Source: Pseudomonas taeanensis MS-3 (GTDB taxonomy: Bacteria; Pseudomonadota; Gammaproteobacteria; Pseudomonadales; Pseudomonadaceae). Taken from it: a stretch of 64,000 nt of DNA. How positions within the stretch are numbered: position 1 is the first letter of the stretch; each line of letters opens with the position of its first letter. The stretch is taken from the NCBI RefSeq assembly GCF_000498575.2, contig NZ_AWSQ01000004.1, positions 139,527 to 203,526 of the forward strand, read 5' to 3'. A program made the position numbers and the translations under genes. Under the pieces are notes generated by a model. The model was not told where the DNA came from. It searched no databases and saw only the letters and a list, made by a program, of their open reading frames with translations. This document shows, piece after piece, positions 47,440 through 54,637 of the stretch.

Positions 47440-48909
47440 TCAGTCGTGAAGGGTCTTCTCGAAGGTGTCGAACTCGTCCTGGATCGCCGTGGCTGGCGGC
47501 TCGCTCATCAGGCTTACCCCGACGACGGTGAGCGCACAGAGGATGAAGCCGGGAAGGATCTCGTACATGTCGAACATGCCGCCTTCGATCTGCTTCCACA
47601 CGATCACCGTGACCGCGCCGACGATCATGCCGGCGATGGCACCATTGCGGGTCATGCGTTTCCAGAACAGCGACAGGATGATCACCGGCCCGAACGCTGC
47701 GCCGAATCCGCCCCAGGCATAGGAGACCAGGCCGAGTACCGTGCTGTCGGGGTCGCGCGCCATGAGCACGGCGATCAATGCGATCAGAATCACCGTGCCG
47801 CGGCCGATCCACACCAGCTCCTTCTGGCCGGCGTTCGGCCGGATCAAGGCCTTGTAGAAGTCCTCGGTGAGTGCGCTCGAGGAGACCAGCAACTGCGAGT
47901 CGATGGTGCTCATGATCGCCGACAGGATCGCCGCCAACAGCACACCCGCCACCCAGGGGTTGAACAGCACTTGCGACAGGGTAATAAACACCGTCTCCGC
48001 ATTCGCCAGCGGATTGTCGGCGAAATAGGCGATGCCGGCGAAACCGGTGAACATCGCGCCGTAAACGGCCAGCACCATCCAGGTCATGCCAATCAGTTTG
48101 GCCATGGGCATGTCGCTCGAGCGGCGCAAACCCATGAAGCGCACGACGATATGCGGCTGGCCGAAATAGCCCAGTCCCCAGGCCATCAGCGAGACGATGC
48201 CGAACAGCGTCATCTCGTGGAAGATGTCGAGGCGCGCAGGATCGATGGCCGCCACCTTGGCGACCGTGTTGCTCCAGCCACCGTCGGCACTGATTACCGC
48301 GATCGGGACCATGAGCAGGGCGACAAACATCAGCAGGCCCTGCACGAAGTCGGTCCAGCACACCGCCAGGAAGCCACCGAGAAAGGTGTAGGAGATGATC
48401 ACGATGGCGCCCACCCAGAGCGCGACGCTGTACTCCATGCCGAAGCTCTTCTCGAACAGGGTCGCGCCGGCGACCATGCCCGAGGAGGTGTAGAAGGTGA
48501 AGAACACCAGAATCACTACCGCCGAAATGATCCTCAGCACCTTGCTGCTGTCATGGAAACGGTTCTCGAGGTAGTCGGGCACGGTGATCGCGTCGCGGGC
48601 AACCTCGGTGTAAACGCGTAACCGGCGGGCAACGAACTGCCAATTCAGGTAGGCGCCTATCGTCAGGCCCACGGCGATCCACGCCTGGTTCATGCCCGAG
48701 ACATAGAAGGCGCCGGGCAGCCCGAGCAGCAGCCAGCCGCTCATGTCCGACGCGCCGGCGCTCAGCGCAGCAACGCCGGGGCCGAGGCGGCGTCCGCCGA
48801 GCACGTAGTCGGACAGGTCATCGGTGAGCCGATAGGCCGCGAAGCCGATGATCAGCATACCGACCAGGTAGACGACGAAGGTCACCAGGGTGGGGGTACT
48901 CATGTTCAT
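47440..48909 (-). CDS. putP: Second sodium/proline symporter PutP
   Basis: Predicted 489-residue SSS-family symporter with 13 hydrophobic helices: LSDYVLGGRRLGPGVAALS, GASDMSGWLLLGLPGAFY, LGYFGQPHIVVRF, STIDSQLLVSSSALTEDFY. Clearly distinct from the PutP encoded beside the first putA. Gene order here is small protein, putP, putA, the reverse of the first locus. GGAG eight bases upstream of the ATG supports the start; a second in-frame ATG follows two codons later. It supplies proline for the adjacent long PutA. Confidence 0.92.
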   Translation of the reverse strand: MNMSTPTLVTFVVYLVGMLIIGFAAYRLTDDLSDYVLGGRRLGPGVAALSAGASDMSGWLLLGLPGAFYVSGMNQAWIAVGLTIGAYLNWQFVARRLRVYTEVARDAITVPDYLENRFHDSSKVLRIISAVVILVFFTFYTSSGMVAGATLFEKSFGMEYSVALWVGAIVIISYTFLGGFLAVCWTDFVQGLLMFVALLMVPIAVISADGGWSNTVAKVAAIDPARLDIFHEMTLFGIVSLMAWGLGYFGQPHIVVRFMGLRRSSDMPMAKLIGMTWMVLAVYGAMFTGFAGIAYFADNPLANAETVFITLSQVLFNPWVAGVLLAAILSAIMSTIDSQLLVSSSALTEDFYKALIRPNAGQKELVWIGRGTVILIALIAVLMARDPDSTVLGLVSYAWGGFGAAFGPVIILSLFWKRMTRNGAIAGMIVGAVTVIVWKQIEGGMFDMYEILPGFILCALTVVGVSLMSEPPATAIQDEFDTFEKTLHD

Positions 48910-48921
48910 GGCTGTCGCTCC

Positions 48922-49020
48922 TCACTTGCCCATCAGGTAGGTAATCAACGACAGCAACACGACGGCGCACATCGGCACGACCAGCCAGAACCAGGTTGCG
49001 AAACTGAGTGCATGTTCCAT
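48922..49020 (-). CDS. 32-residue single-helix membrane protein preceding putP
   Basis: Predicted small protein starting MEHALSFATWFWLVVP and ending LITYLMGK, with one hydrophobic helix of about 22 residues. The ATG has GAGG seven bases upstream, and the stop lies 12 bases before the putP start, so it should be cotranslated with the symporter. Some symporters have small accessory membrane subunits; whether this is one is a guess from its position. Alternatively it could be a leader peptide that affects putP translation. Confidence 0.6.
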   Translation of the reverse strand: MEHALSFATWFWLVVPMCAVVLLSLITYLMGK

Positions 49021-49673
49021 GGGGCATCCTCATGTTTGTGTTGTTGCGCATCGCGATCGCGCGGGCGAACCGGACGAGTCCGGATCTGCTCCGGAACCCT
49101 GCGGACTGGCTGGCACTTCAACGTGCCCCGGCCCATGCAGATGACGGATTGGACGCCCCTTGAGCTTCATCTCAGACATCTAACCTGGACGAAAACAGCG
49201 CCTCGACGGCGAGCAGATGTTCTTAACTATAGGCAAGATTTACGGCCTGACCGGCCGGCAGCGGCGAGCGGGGTTGGCAAGACGCCCCGCGAGACACGCT
49301 GCTTCAGATCGAAGGGGATGTGTTGAAATGTCCTGCGCAGATCGACGCTTCGCGTAAATCTGTCGTGCGAATCGACCGGATAACTTCGCGTATTGATCTA
49401 TCAGGAACATTTCTGTCGGTGAATTCGAAAGCCCGCGAGGGGCCAGGATTACGTGCCACGGATAGTCCGGCTAGACTGGAGGCAAGAGAGAACTCCGGAC
49501 ATCGGCGGGCCGTAAAAAACCATTCAGGTGCAGTCAAGAAAAGGGGTATTTGTCCCTAAAGGTCTGCCCTGGGTTGTCCCCTGCCTTGCGTGACGGGCAA
49601 GGGACAGCCCAAGGTCAAAGCGGCCAGAGTGATTAGTAATACGTCACGCCGCCGCCGAGGCCGCTCCGGTTTT
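49021..49673. other. Intergenic region between the second put locus and the epimerase gene
   Basis: About 650 bases with no supported gene. A hairpin with arms GGGTTGTCCCCTGCC (49571-49585) and GGGCAAGGGACAGCCC (49595-49610) lies about 65 bases beyond the epimerase stop and may act as its terminator, though no U-run follows on the minus strand. The promoter of the second put operon should lie near 49021-49250. Confidence 0.5.
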
Positions 49674-50780
49674 TCAGGCAAACCGCATCAGCGGTTGCTC
49701 CTGCGCTGCTATATGCGGCACCACACCTAATCCAGGTCCCGTTGGCAGCTGCAACTGACCGCCATCGATCTCTATGCCGTTGTCGGCATCATAATGACCG
49801 TCTATGTAAGGCGCGGCGATCCACACTCCGTCACAGAGTGACGGCTGCATGGTGGCAGCTACATGCAGACAGCTAGCGGCGATCAGATCACCACCCCAGG
49901 TATCGTCCGAGGTCATCGGCAACCCGACGCTGGCGCAGACATCCCGGATGGTGCGCATCTGACTGATGCCGCCGACCCGACTCTGTTTCATGCCGAAGCC
50001 ATCGGCGGCATTGTCCCCGATCGCCCGCAGCAGCATGTTCAGATCGGTGATCACCTCATCCAGGTAGAGCGGATGGGCTATGCGCTGGCGCACGCTGAGG
50101 CATTGCTCATAGGTCATGCAGGGCTGCTCCAGTACGAAGCGCCGATCGCCGCAGGCCAGTGACAGCTGAATCGCATCACGGGCACTGAGGCCACGGTTAG
50201 CGTCCACCGCCAGGACTGTGTCCGCTGCCAGAACTTCCGAGACCTTGTGCACCGCCGCTATATCCTCGGAGATATCCCGCCCACCCACTTTCAGCTGCAG
50301 CCGTTTGAAGCCGGCGGCCTGCTTCTGCTGTGCCACCAGCGCCGCCTCATCGGCGGGCAGCAGGCTGATGGCGTAATAGGAGGGCACCCGTTCGCGTAAC
50401 GCGCCACCAAGCAGATCGCACACCCGCACACCGTAGGTCTTGCCGGCGATATCCCACAGCGCCATATCGATCGCCGCTTTGGCATAGAGGCTGCCGCACA
50501 GCGCCTGATTCATCACCCCGTACAGTTGGTTTATATGCAGCGGATTGAGACCAATCAGGTGTGGCGCTATCTCCTGCAGCGCCGCCCGCGCGCCAAGCAT
50601 ATGTTCCGGCTGATAGGCCGGCCCCAGCGGACAGCTTTCGCCAAAACCCACCACACCAGTGTCGGTGGTGATCCGCACCAGGGTTGCATCCAGCTCGGTC
50701 AGCGTCTGTAAGGCCATCCGGTAGGGCTCGCCGTTAATCGGCAAGGCTCGGTGAAAGACCGCGATTTCAACGATTTTCAT
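49674..50780 (-). CDS. Enolase-superfamily betaine epimerase-like protein (HpbD-like)
   Basis: Predicted 368-residue member of the mandelate racemase/muconate lactonizing group of the enolase superfamily. Acid/base lysines fit Lys164 in LQLKVGG and Lys265 in GFGMKQSRVGG; metal ligands are Asp193 (AVDANRG), Glu218 (VLEQPC) and Asp241 (YLDEV). The region TSDDTWGGDLIAA and the ending LPTGPGLGVVP strongly recall HpbD, the 4-hydroxyproline betaine/proline betaine 2-epimerase described in marine bacteria (from memory, not searched). Two bases separate it from the upstream dehydrogenase gene, so they form an operon. Likely substrate: a proline-type betaine; muconate- or dipeptide-type substrates are less likely. 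Confidence 0.75.
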   Translation of the reverse strand: MKIVEIAVFHRALPINGEPYRMALQTLTELDATLVRITTDTGVVGFGESCPLGPAYQPEHMLGARAALQEIAPHLIGLNPLHINQLYGVMNQALCGSLYAKAAIDMALWDIAGKTYGVRVCDLLGGALRERVPSYYAISLLPADEAALVAQQKQAAGFKRLQLKVGGRDISEDIAAVHKVSEVLAADTVLAVDANRGLSARDAIQLSLACGDRRFVLEQPCMTYEQCLSVRQRIAHPLYLDEVITDLNMLLRAIGDNAADGFGMKQSRVGGISQMRTIRDVCASVGLPMTSDDTWGGDLIAASCLHVAATMQPSLCDGVWIAAPYIDGHYDADNGIEIDGGQLQLPTGPGLGVVPHIAAQEQPLMRFA

Positions 50781-50782
50781 GA

Positions 50783-51886
50783 TTATTCGCCTTCCGGTAG
50801 CAGCACCAGCTTGCCGATGAAGCCTTTGGCCATGAAGTCCTGCTGCGCTTCGGCAATCGCCTGCAGCGGATAGGTTTGCGCCACCAGCGGCTGCAGCTCA
50901 CCCTGCTCGATATAGCGAACCAGGTTCTCGAATACCACCCGCGGCTGATAGGTACAGCCAAAGAAACTCAGATCCCGCAGGTACAGGGTCCGCACATCCA
51001 ACTCGACAATCGGCCCGGCAATAGCGCCGGCCACCGTATAACGTCCGCCTCGGCGCAACGTATTCAGCAGTTGTGGCCACTGCGGGCCGGCTACCAGATC
51101 GACCACCAGATCGACACTTTCCGGCGTCAGCGCATCCGCCAGGTTTTGCCCGCGACTGATCACCTGATCGGCCCCCAGCGCCAGAACCTGCGCATGCTTA
51201 TCGGCCCCACAGACCGCAATCACATACGCACCACGACGTTTCGCCAGCTGCACCGCGGCCGAACCAACACCACCGGAGGCCCCGGTAATCAGCACCCGTT
51301 CGCCGTGCTGCAGGTTTGCCCGGTGCAACATATTTTCGGCGGTGGAATAGGCACAGGGAAATGAGGCCAGCTCGGCATCGGTCAGAGTACTGTCAATCGC
51401 ATAGGCTTCATTCGCCAGCGACTTGGTGTATTGCGCAAAGCTACCATCGCACTCGGAGCCGTAGGTAATACAGTCAAACTCGCGGTTATTGCCCGGCTTC
51501 TGCTGCAGGTTGCGCACCAGCACCCGCTCGCCGATTCGCGCGGCATCGACGCCTTCGCCCACTGCCACTATGTAACCACAGCAGTCGCAGCCCTGAATCC
51601 GCGGAAAGCTCAGCGCTTCGCCGGACCAGCTGGCATCGTCATCGGAAATGTTGGCAAAGCCATCGGCGGCACCGGCGTTAGTCTGCCCGGTCACCTGTTT
51701 TGAATACCAGCCGATGCGGGTGTTGATATCGGTATTGTTCACCGCCGCGGCGGCGACCCGGATCAGCACCTCGCCTGTCGCGGGCTGCGGTACTTTCAGG
51801 TCCTCACGGTACTGCAGTTTTTCCAGACCGCCATGCCCGGTGAGCAACACACCGGACATGGTTTGCGGAACGCTAGGACTGTTCAT
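50783..51886 (-). CDS. Medium-chain (MDR) dehydrogenase/reductase, zinc-free type
   Basis: Predicted 367-residue NAD(P)-dependent oxidoreductase. The N-terminal GroES-like domain contains VAAAAVNNTDINTR and RIQGCDCCGYIVAVGEGV. The usual catalytic zinc ligands (Cys and Gly-His-Glu) are not evident, so it resembles quinone-oxidoreductase-type members. The nucleotide-binding motif is ITGASGGVGSAAVQLAKRRGA. ATG at 51886 has GAGAAG close upstream; GTG at 51892 is in frame but less likely. First gene of a two-gene operon with the epimerase and divergent from a LysR gene. Confidence 0.83.
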   Translation of the reverse strand: MNSPSVPQTMSGVLLTGHGGLEKLQYREDLKVPQPATGEVLIRVAAAAVNNTDINTRIGWYSKQVTGQTNAGAADGFANISDDDASWSGEALSFPRIQGCDCCGYIVAVGEGVDAARIGERVLVRNLQQKPGNNREFDCITYGSECDGSFAQYTKSLANEAYAIDSTLTDAELASFPCAYSTAENMLHRANLQHGERVLITGASGGVGSAAVQLAKRRGAYVIAVCGADKHAQVLALGADQVISRGQNLADALTPESVDLVVDLVAGPQWPQLLNTLRRGGRYTVAGAIAGPIVELDVRTLYLRDLSFFGCTYQPRVVFENLVRYIEQGELQPLVAQTYPLQAIAEAQQDFMAKGFIGKLVLLPEGE

Positions 51887-52022
51887 CGGCACTTCTCATC
51901 GTCACTTCTCCGGTCATCATTTTTGGCGGTGGATACGGATCAGCCACTGATGAGCTCAGCGCCCCGTTGCTATCCACCTTAAAAACGCGACATGATTCAG
52001 GCAAACGAATATCAGTTAACTT

Positions 52023-52045
52023 GTTATTCAGCTTTCCTGAATAAC
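52023..52045. promoter_or_regulatory. Palindromic operator in the divergent promoter
   Basis: Perfect nine-base arms GTTATTCAG and CTGAATAAC separated by CTTTC. TCAGCTTTCCTGA within it fits the T-N11-A LysR box. It lies 38 bases before the LysR start and about 140 bases before the MDR start, as expected for a regulator controlling both. Confidence 0.75.
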
Positions 52046-52082
52046 TGAATAATCTGGCCGGAACCAGGCTGAGGATTTCCTG

Positions 52083-52964
52083 ATGGACCCGTTACTGGAT
52101 CTGGAACTGCTGCGAACCTTTTCCGCGGTGGTCAAAGAAGGCGAGCTGAAGAAGGCGGCCGCCTCGGTGTTTCGCTCTCATGCGGCAGTGAGTATGCAGC
52201 TGAAACGACTGGAAGATCAGCTCGGCACCCGGCTGATGGAACGTAACAACCGGGGTATCAAACTGACGGAAGCCGGTGAAACCCTGCTCAGCTACAGCGA
52301 ACAGTTTCTAAAGCTGAACAGCGCCGCCCTCTCCGCCCTCAGCGAAGGCCAGCTCTCCGGTAAATTACGCTTTGGCATTCCCACCGATTATGCCCAGGAC
52401 TTCCTTAACCACTTTATGCCGCTGCTCAGTCAGGAATTACCGCGCCTGGATGCCCGTATCACCTGTGCCCGCAGCCGCAACCTGCGCCAGATGTTGCAAC
52501 AGGGTGAGCTGGATATTGCCATAGTCGCCGGCGAACCCGACTCCGAGGGCGAAGAACTGCTGTGGAGCGAACGGCTGATCTGGGCAGCATCAATCGGTGC
52601 CCATAGGGAGAAAGGTAAAAAACTGCCGGTGGCACTGCATAAGGACAACTGCATCGTGCGCGATATCTGCCTGGAAGAGCTGAAAAAGTCTGGCCTGGCC
52701 TATCAGCAGGTATTTGGCAGCACCATGCTGGATAACGTAGCCGCCGCCGTACATGCAGGCTTTGCCATCTCACTGCTACCGGAATCGCTGATTCAGCCCA
52801 ACCAGGTGCGGCCACTGCCGAGTGAGCAGTTGCGCAGCAATGCGATTCTGAAGATCAATATGATCGCCTCCCAACAGGTAGACCAAGCGGTACGAGAGAA
52901 ACTCGCCCGCTGCCTGCGCCAGGCCGCGCAGCAAAGAAACGGCGACAGACTCATGACTCGCTAA
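52083..52964 (+). CDS. LysR-family regulator of the epimerase operon
   Basis: Predicted 293-residue regulator. The N-terminal winged helix covers LELLRTFSAVVKEGELKKAA and FRSHAAVSMQLKRLEDQLG; the effector-binding domain starts near GKLRFGIPTDYAQDF. GAGG precedes the ATG by eight bases. It is divergent from the MDR dehydrogenase-epimerase operon with a perfect palindromic operator between them. Probably responds to a betaine or its product (inference). Confidence 0.88.
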   Translation: MDPLLDLELLRTFSAVVKEGELKKAAASVFRSHAAVSMQLKRLEDQLGTRLMERNNRGIKLTEAGETLLSYSEQFLKLNSAALSALSEGQLSGKLRFGIPTDYAQDFLNHFMPLLSQELPRLDARITCARSRNLRQMLQQGELDIAIVAGEPDSEGEELLWSERLIWAASIGAHREKGKKLPVALHKDNCIVRDICLEELKKSGLAYQQVFGSTMLDNVAAAVHAGFAISLLPESLIQPNQVRPLPSEQLRSNAILKINMIASQQVDQAVREKLARCLRQAAQQRNGDRLMTR

Positions 52965-53086
52965 CACCCTCTTCGGCTCGTCTTCCGCCGCTCGTGACAG
53001 GCCGAGATGCTCCCTATGGATGACCACAGGGACACTCGAATAGCCCCAACATCCTGGCCAGCGGCGTAATGCATGCCGCTGCCAGA

Positions 53087-54052
53087 CTAGGCCGTTTGGT
53101 GCGCGCCACTTTCGTCGGCTTGGCTAAACACCAACGCCTTCAACCCACTGTCAGGGCTGATGTCGGCAAACTCCGGCGGGTTTTCCAGGCGCTGCACATA
53201 GCGCAGGCTGGGCGCCTCGTTGGCCATGCCCTCAATTAGAAAGTCCGGGCCGATGCCTGGGTCATTGACGCAGGCCAGCACGACGCCTTGCGCAGTCAAC
53301 AATTCGGGCAGGCGGCGGAGTATTTTCTGGTAGTCCTTGGTCAGGGCAAAGCTGCCCTTCTGGAAGGAAGGCGGGTCGATGATGATCAGGTCATAAGGGC
53401 CGTATTTCTTGACCTTGCTCCAGGACTTGAACAGCTCGTGGCCCAAGAAGCTCACCCGGCTCAGGTCATGCTGATTGAGCCGATGGTTGTCGCGACCACG
53501 ACTCAAGGCCGCCTTGGCCATGTCCAGATTGACCACATGTTCGGCGCCACCGGCAATCGCGGCCACCGAGAAGCCGCAGGTGTAGGCAAATAGATTGAGC
53601 ACTCGCTTGCCTTGGGCCTGCGCCTGCACCCAGCGGCGGCCGTAGCGCATGTCGAGAAACAAGCCGTTATTCTGTTTGGTGCCCAAGTCCAACTGATAAC
53701 GCAGGCCGTGCTCGCTGATCAGCCATTGATCAACGGCCTCCCCCAGCAGGCATTCGGTTGTGCTGTCCGGTAAGTAACGATGTTGCAGCAGCAGGGTTTG
53801 CGCCTTGCTGTCGCGCCAGGCAGGCGTCTCGCTCAGGGCCATGAGCATGGCTTTCAGTTCGACCAACTCAGCGTCACTCGGCTGCCTGAACAGGCACACC
53901 AGCAGCACGCCTTGCAGCCAGTCGGCGGTGACGTGCTCCAGTCCCGGCCAGCGCTGTCCTCTGCCGTGAAACAGGCGGCGTGTCTCGTCGGGTACAGCGC
54001 TTAACGCGGCGATTAACTGGTGGTGCAGGGTGGCGATTGCATCTGGATTCAT
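53087..54052 (-). CDS. Class I SAM-dependent methyltransferase, RlmI/RlmK-like
   Basis: Predicted 321-residue methyltransferase with similarity in motif order to the 23S rRNA methyltransferases RlmI and the C-terminal part of RlmKL: KQNNGLFLDMRYGRRWV, VLNLFAYTCGFSVAAIAGGA (SAM binding), HVVNLDMAKAALSRGRDNH, and the catalytic-loop motif IIIDPPSFQKGSF. An rRNA base is a plausible target but unproven. It lies 52 bases from cadR, in an order also known from Pseudomonas aeruginosa. Confidence 0.82.
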   Translation of the reverse strand: MNPDAIATLHHQLIAALSAVPDETRRLFHGRGQRWPGLEHVTADWLQGVLLVCLFRQPSDAELVELKAMLMALSETPAWRDSKAQTLLLQHRYLPDSTTECLLGEAVDQWLISEHGLRYQLDLGTKQNNGLFLDMRYGRRWVQAQAQGKRVLNLFAYTCGFSVAAIAGGAEHVVNLDMAKAALSRGRDNHRLNQHDLSRVSFLGHELFKSWSKVKKYGPYDLIIIDPPSFQKGSFALTKDYQKILRRLPELLTAQGVVLACVNDPGIGPDFLIEGMANEAPSLRYVQRLENPPEFADISPDSGLKALVFSQADESGAHQTA

Positions 54053-54104
54053 TACGGGTTTTCACTTATCGAATGATTGCGGCGTGGACGGCGCGTTGGC
54101 GGTC

Positions 54105-54557
54105 TCAGCGCCCATGGCTCTTGCCGACATGGGAGTGGCTGCCCTCTTCTGGCGGACTGACTCCACCAGTCTCGGTCAGCTGATGAATAATCCTGCATTG
54201 CTCGACGCCCCGCGCTACCGAGCAGCGTTTCCTCAACTCAACCAGCTGATCCTGCAAGGCCTGCAAGCTCGCCAGGCGAACCTGGACATGCTCGATGTGC
54301 GCGTCAATCAGGGCATTGACGCCTTCGCACTTTTCCTCGGGTCTGTCCTTGAGACTCAGCAGGCTCCTGACCTCATCCAGGGTCATGTCCAGGGTGCGGC
54401 AGTTGCGAATGAAGGTCAGCCGCTCGACATGCTCGTTGCCATACAGCCGGTAGTTACCTTCGCTGCGCGCCGGCGCTGATAGCAGTCCCTCACGCTCGTA
54501 GTAGCGAATGGTCTCGACCTGGCAGTCAGTCAGTTTGGCCAGTTCTCCGATCTTCAT
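54105..54557 (-). CDS. cadR: CadR, MerR-family Cd(II)/Pb(II)-responsive regulator
   Basis: Predicted 150-residue regulator. The N-terminal MerR helix-turn-helix reads MKIGELAKLTDCQVETIRYYER. Metal-sensing cysteines occur in PEEKCEGVNALI and in LRKRCSVARGVEQCRII, as in CadR/PbrR. The C-terminus is His-rich (GSHSHVGKSHGR), a known feature of Pseudomonas CadR that binds extra metal. It is divergent from cadA and should activate it by twisting the promoter described separately. Confidence 0.93.
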   Translation of the reverse strand: MKIGELAKLTDCQVETIRYYEREGLLSAPARSEGNYRLYGNEHVERLTFIRNCRTLDMTLDEVRSLLSLKDRPEEKCEGVNALIDAHIEHVQVRLASLQALQDQLVELRKRCSVARGVEQCRIIHQLTETGGVSPPEEGSHSHVGKSHGR

Positions 54558-54577
54558 CTAGCGTCTCCAGCAAATGC

Positions 54578-54608
54578 TTGACCCTATAGTGACTTCAGGG
54601 TGTGTACT
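54578..54608 (+). promoter_or_regulatory. MerR-type cadA promoter and CadR operator
   Basis: A -35 TTGACC (54578-54583) and -10 TGTACT (54603-54608) are separated by 19 bases, the long spacer typical of MerR-family promoters. Between them an interrupted dyad has ACCCTATAG and CTTCAGGGT around TGA, matching the recalled CadR operator form. The cadA ATG lies 30 bases downstream. Confidence 0.85.
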
Positions 54609-54637
54609 CGGCAACATCAAAACCCGAGGACAACAGC

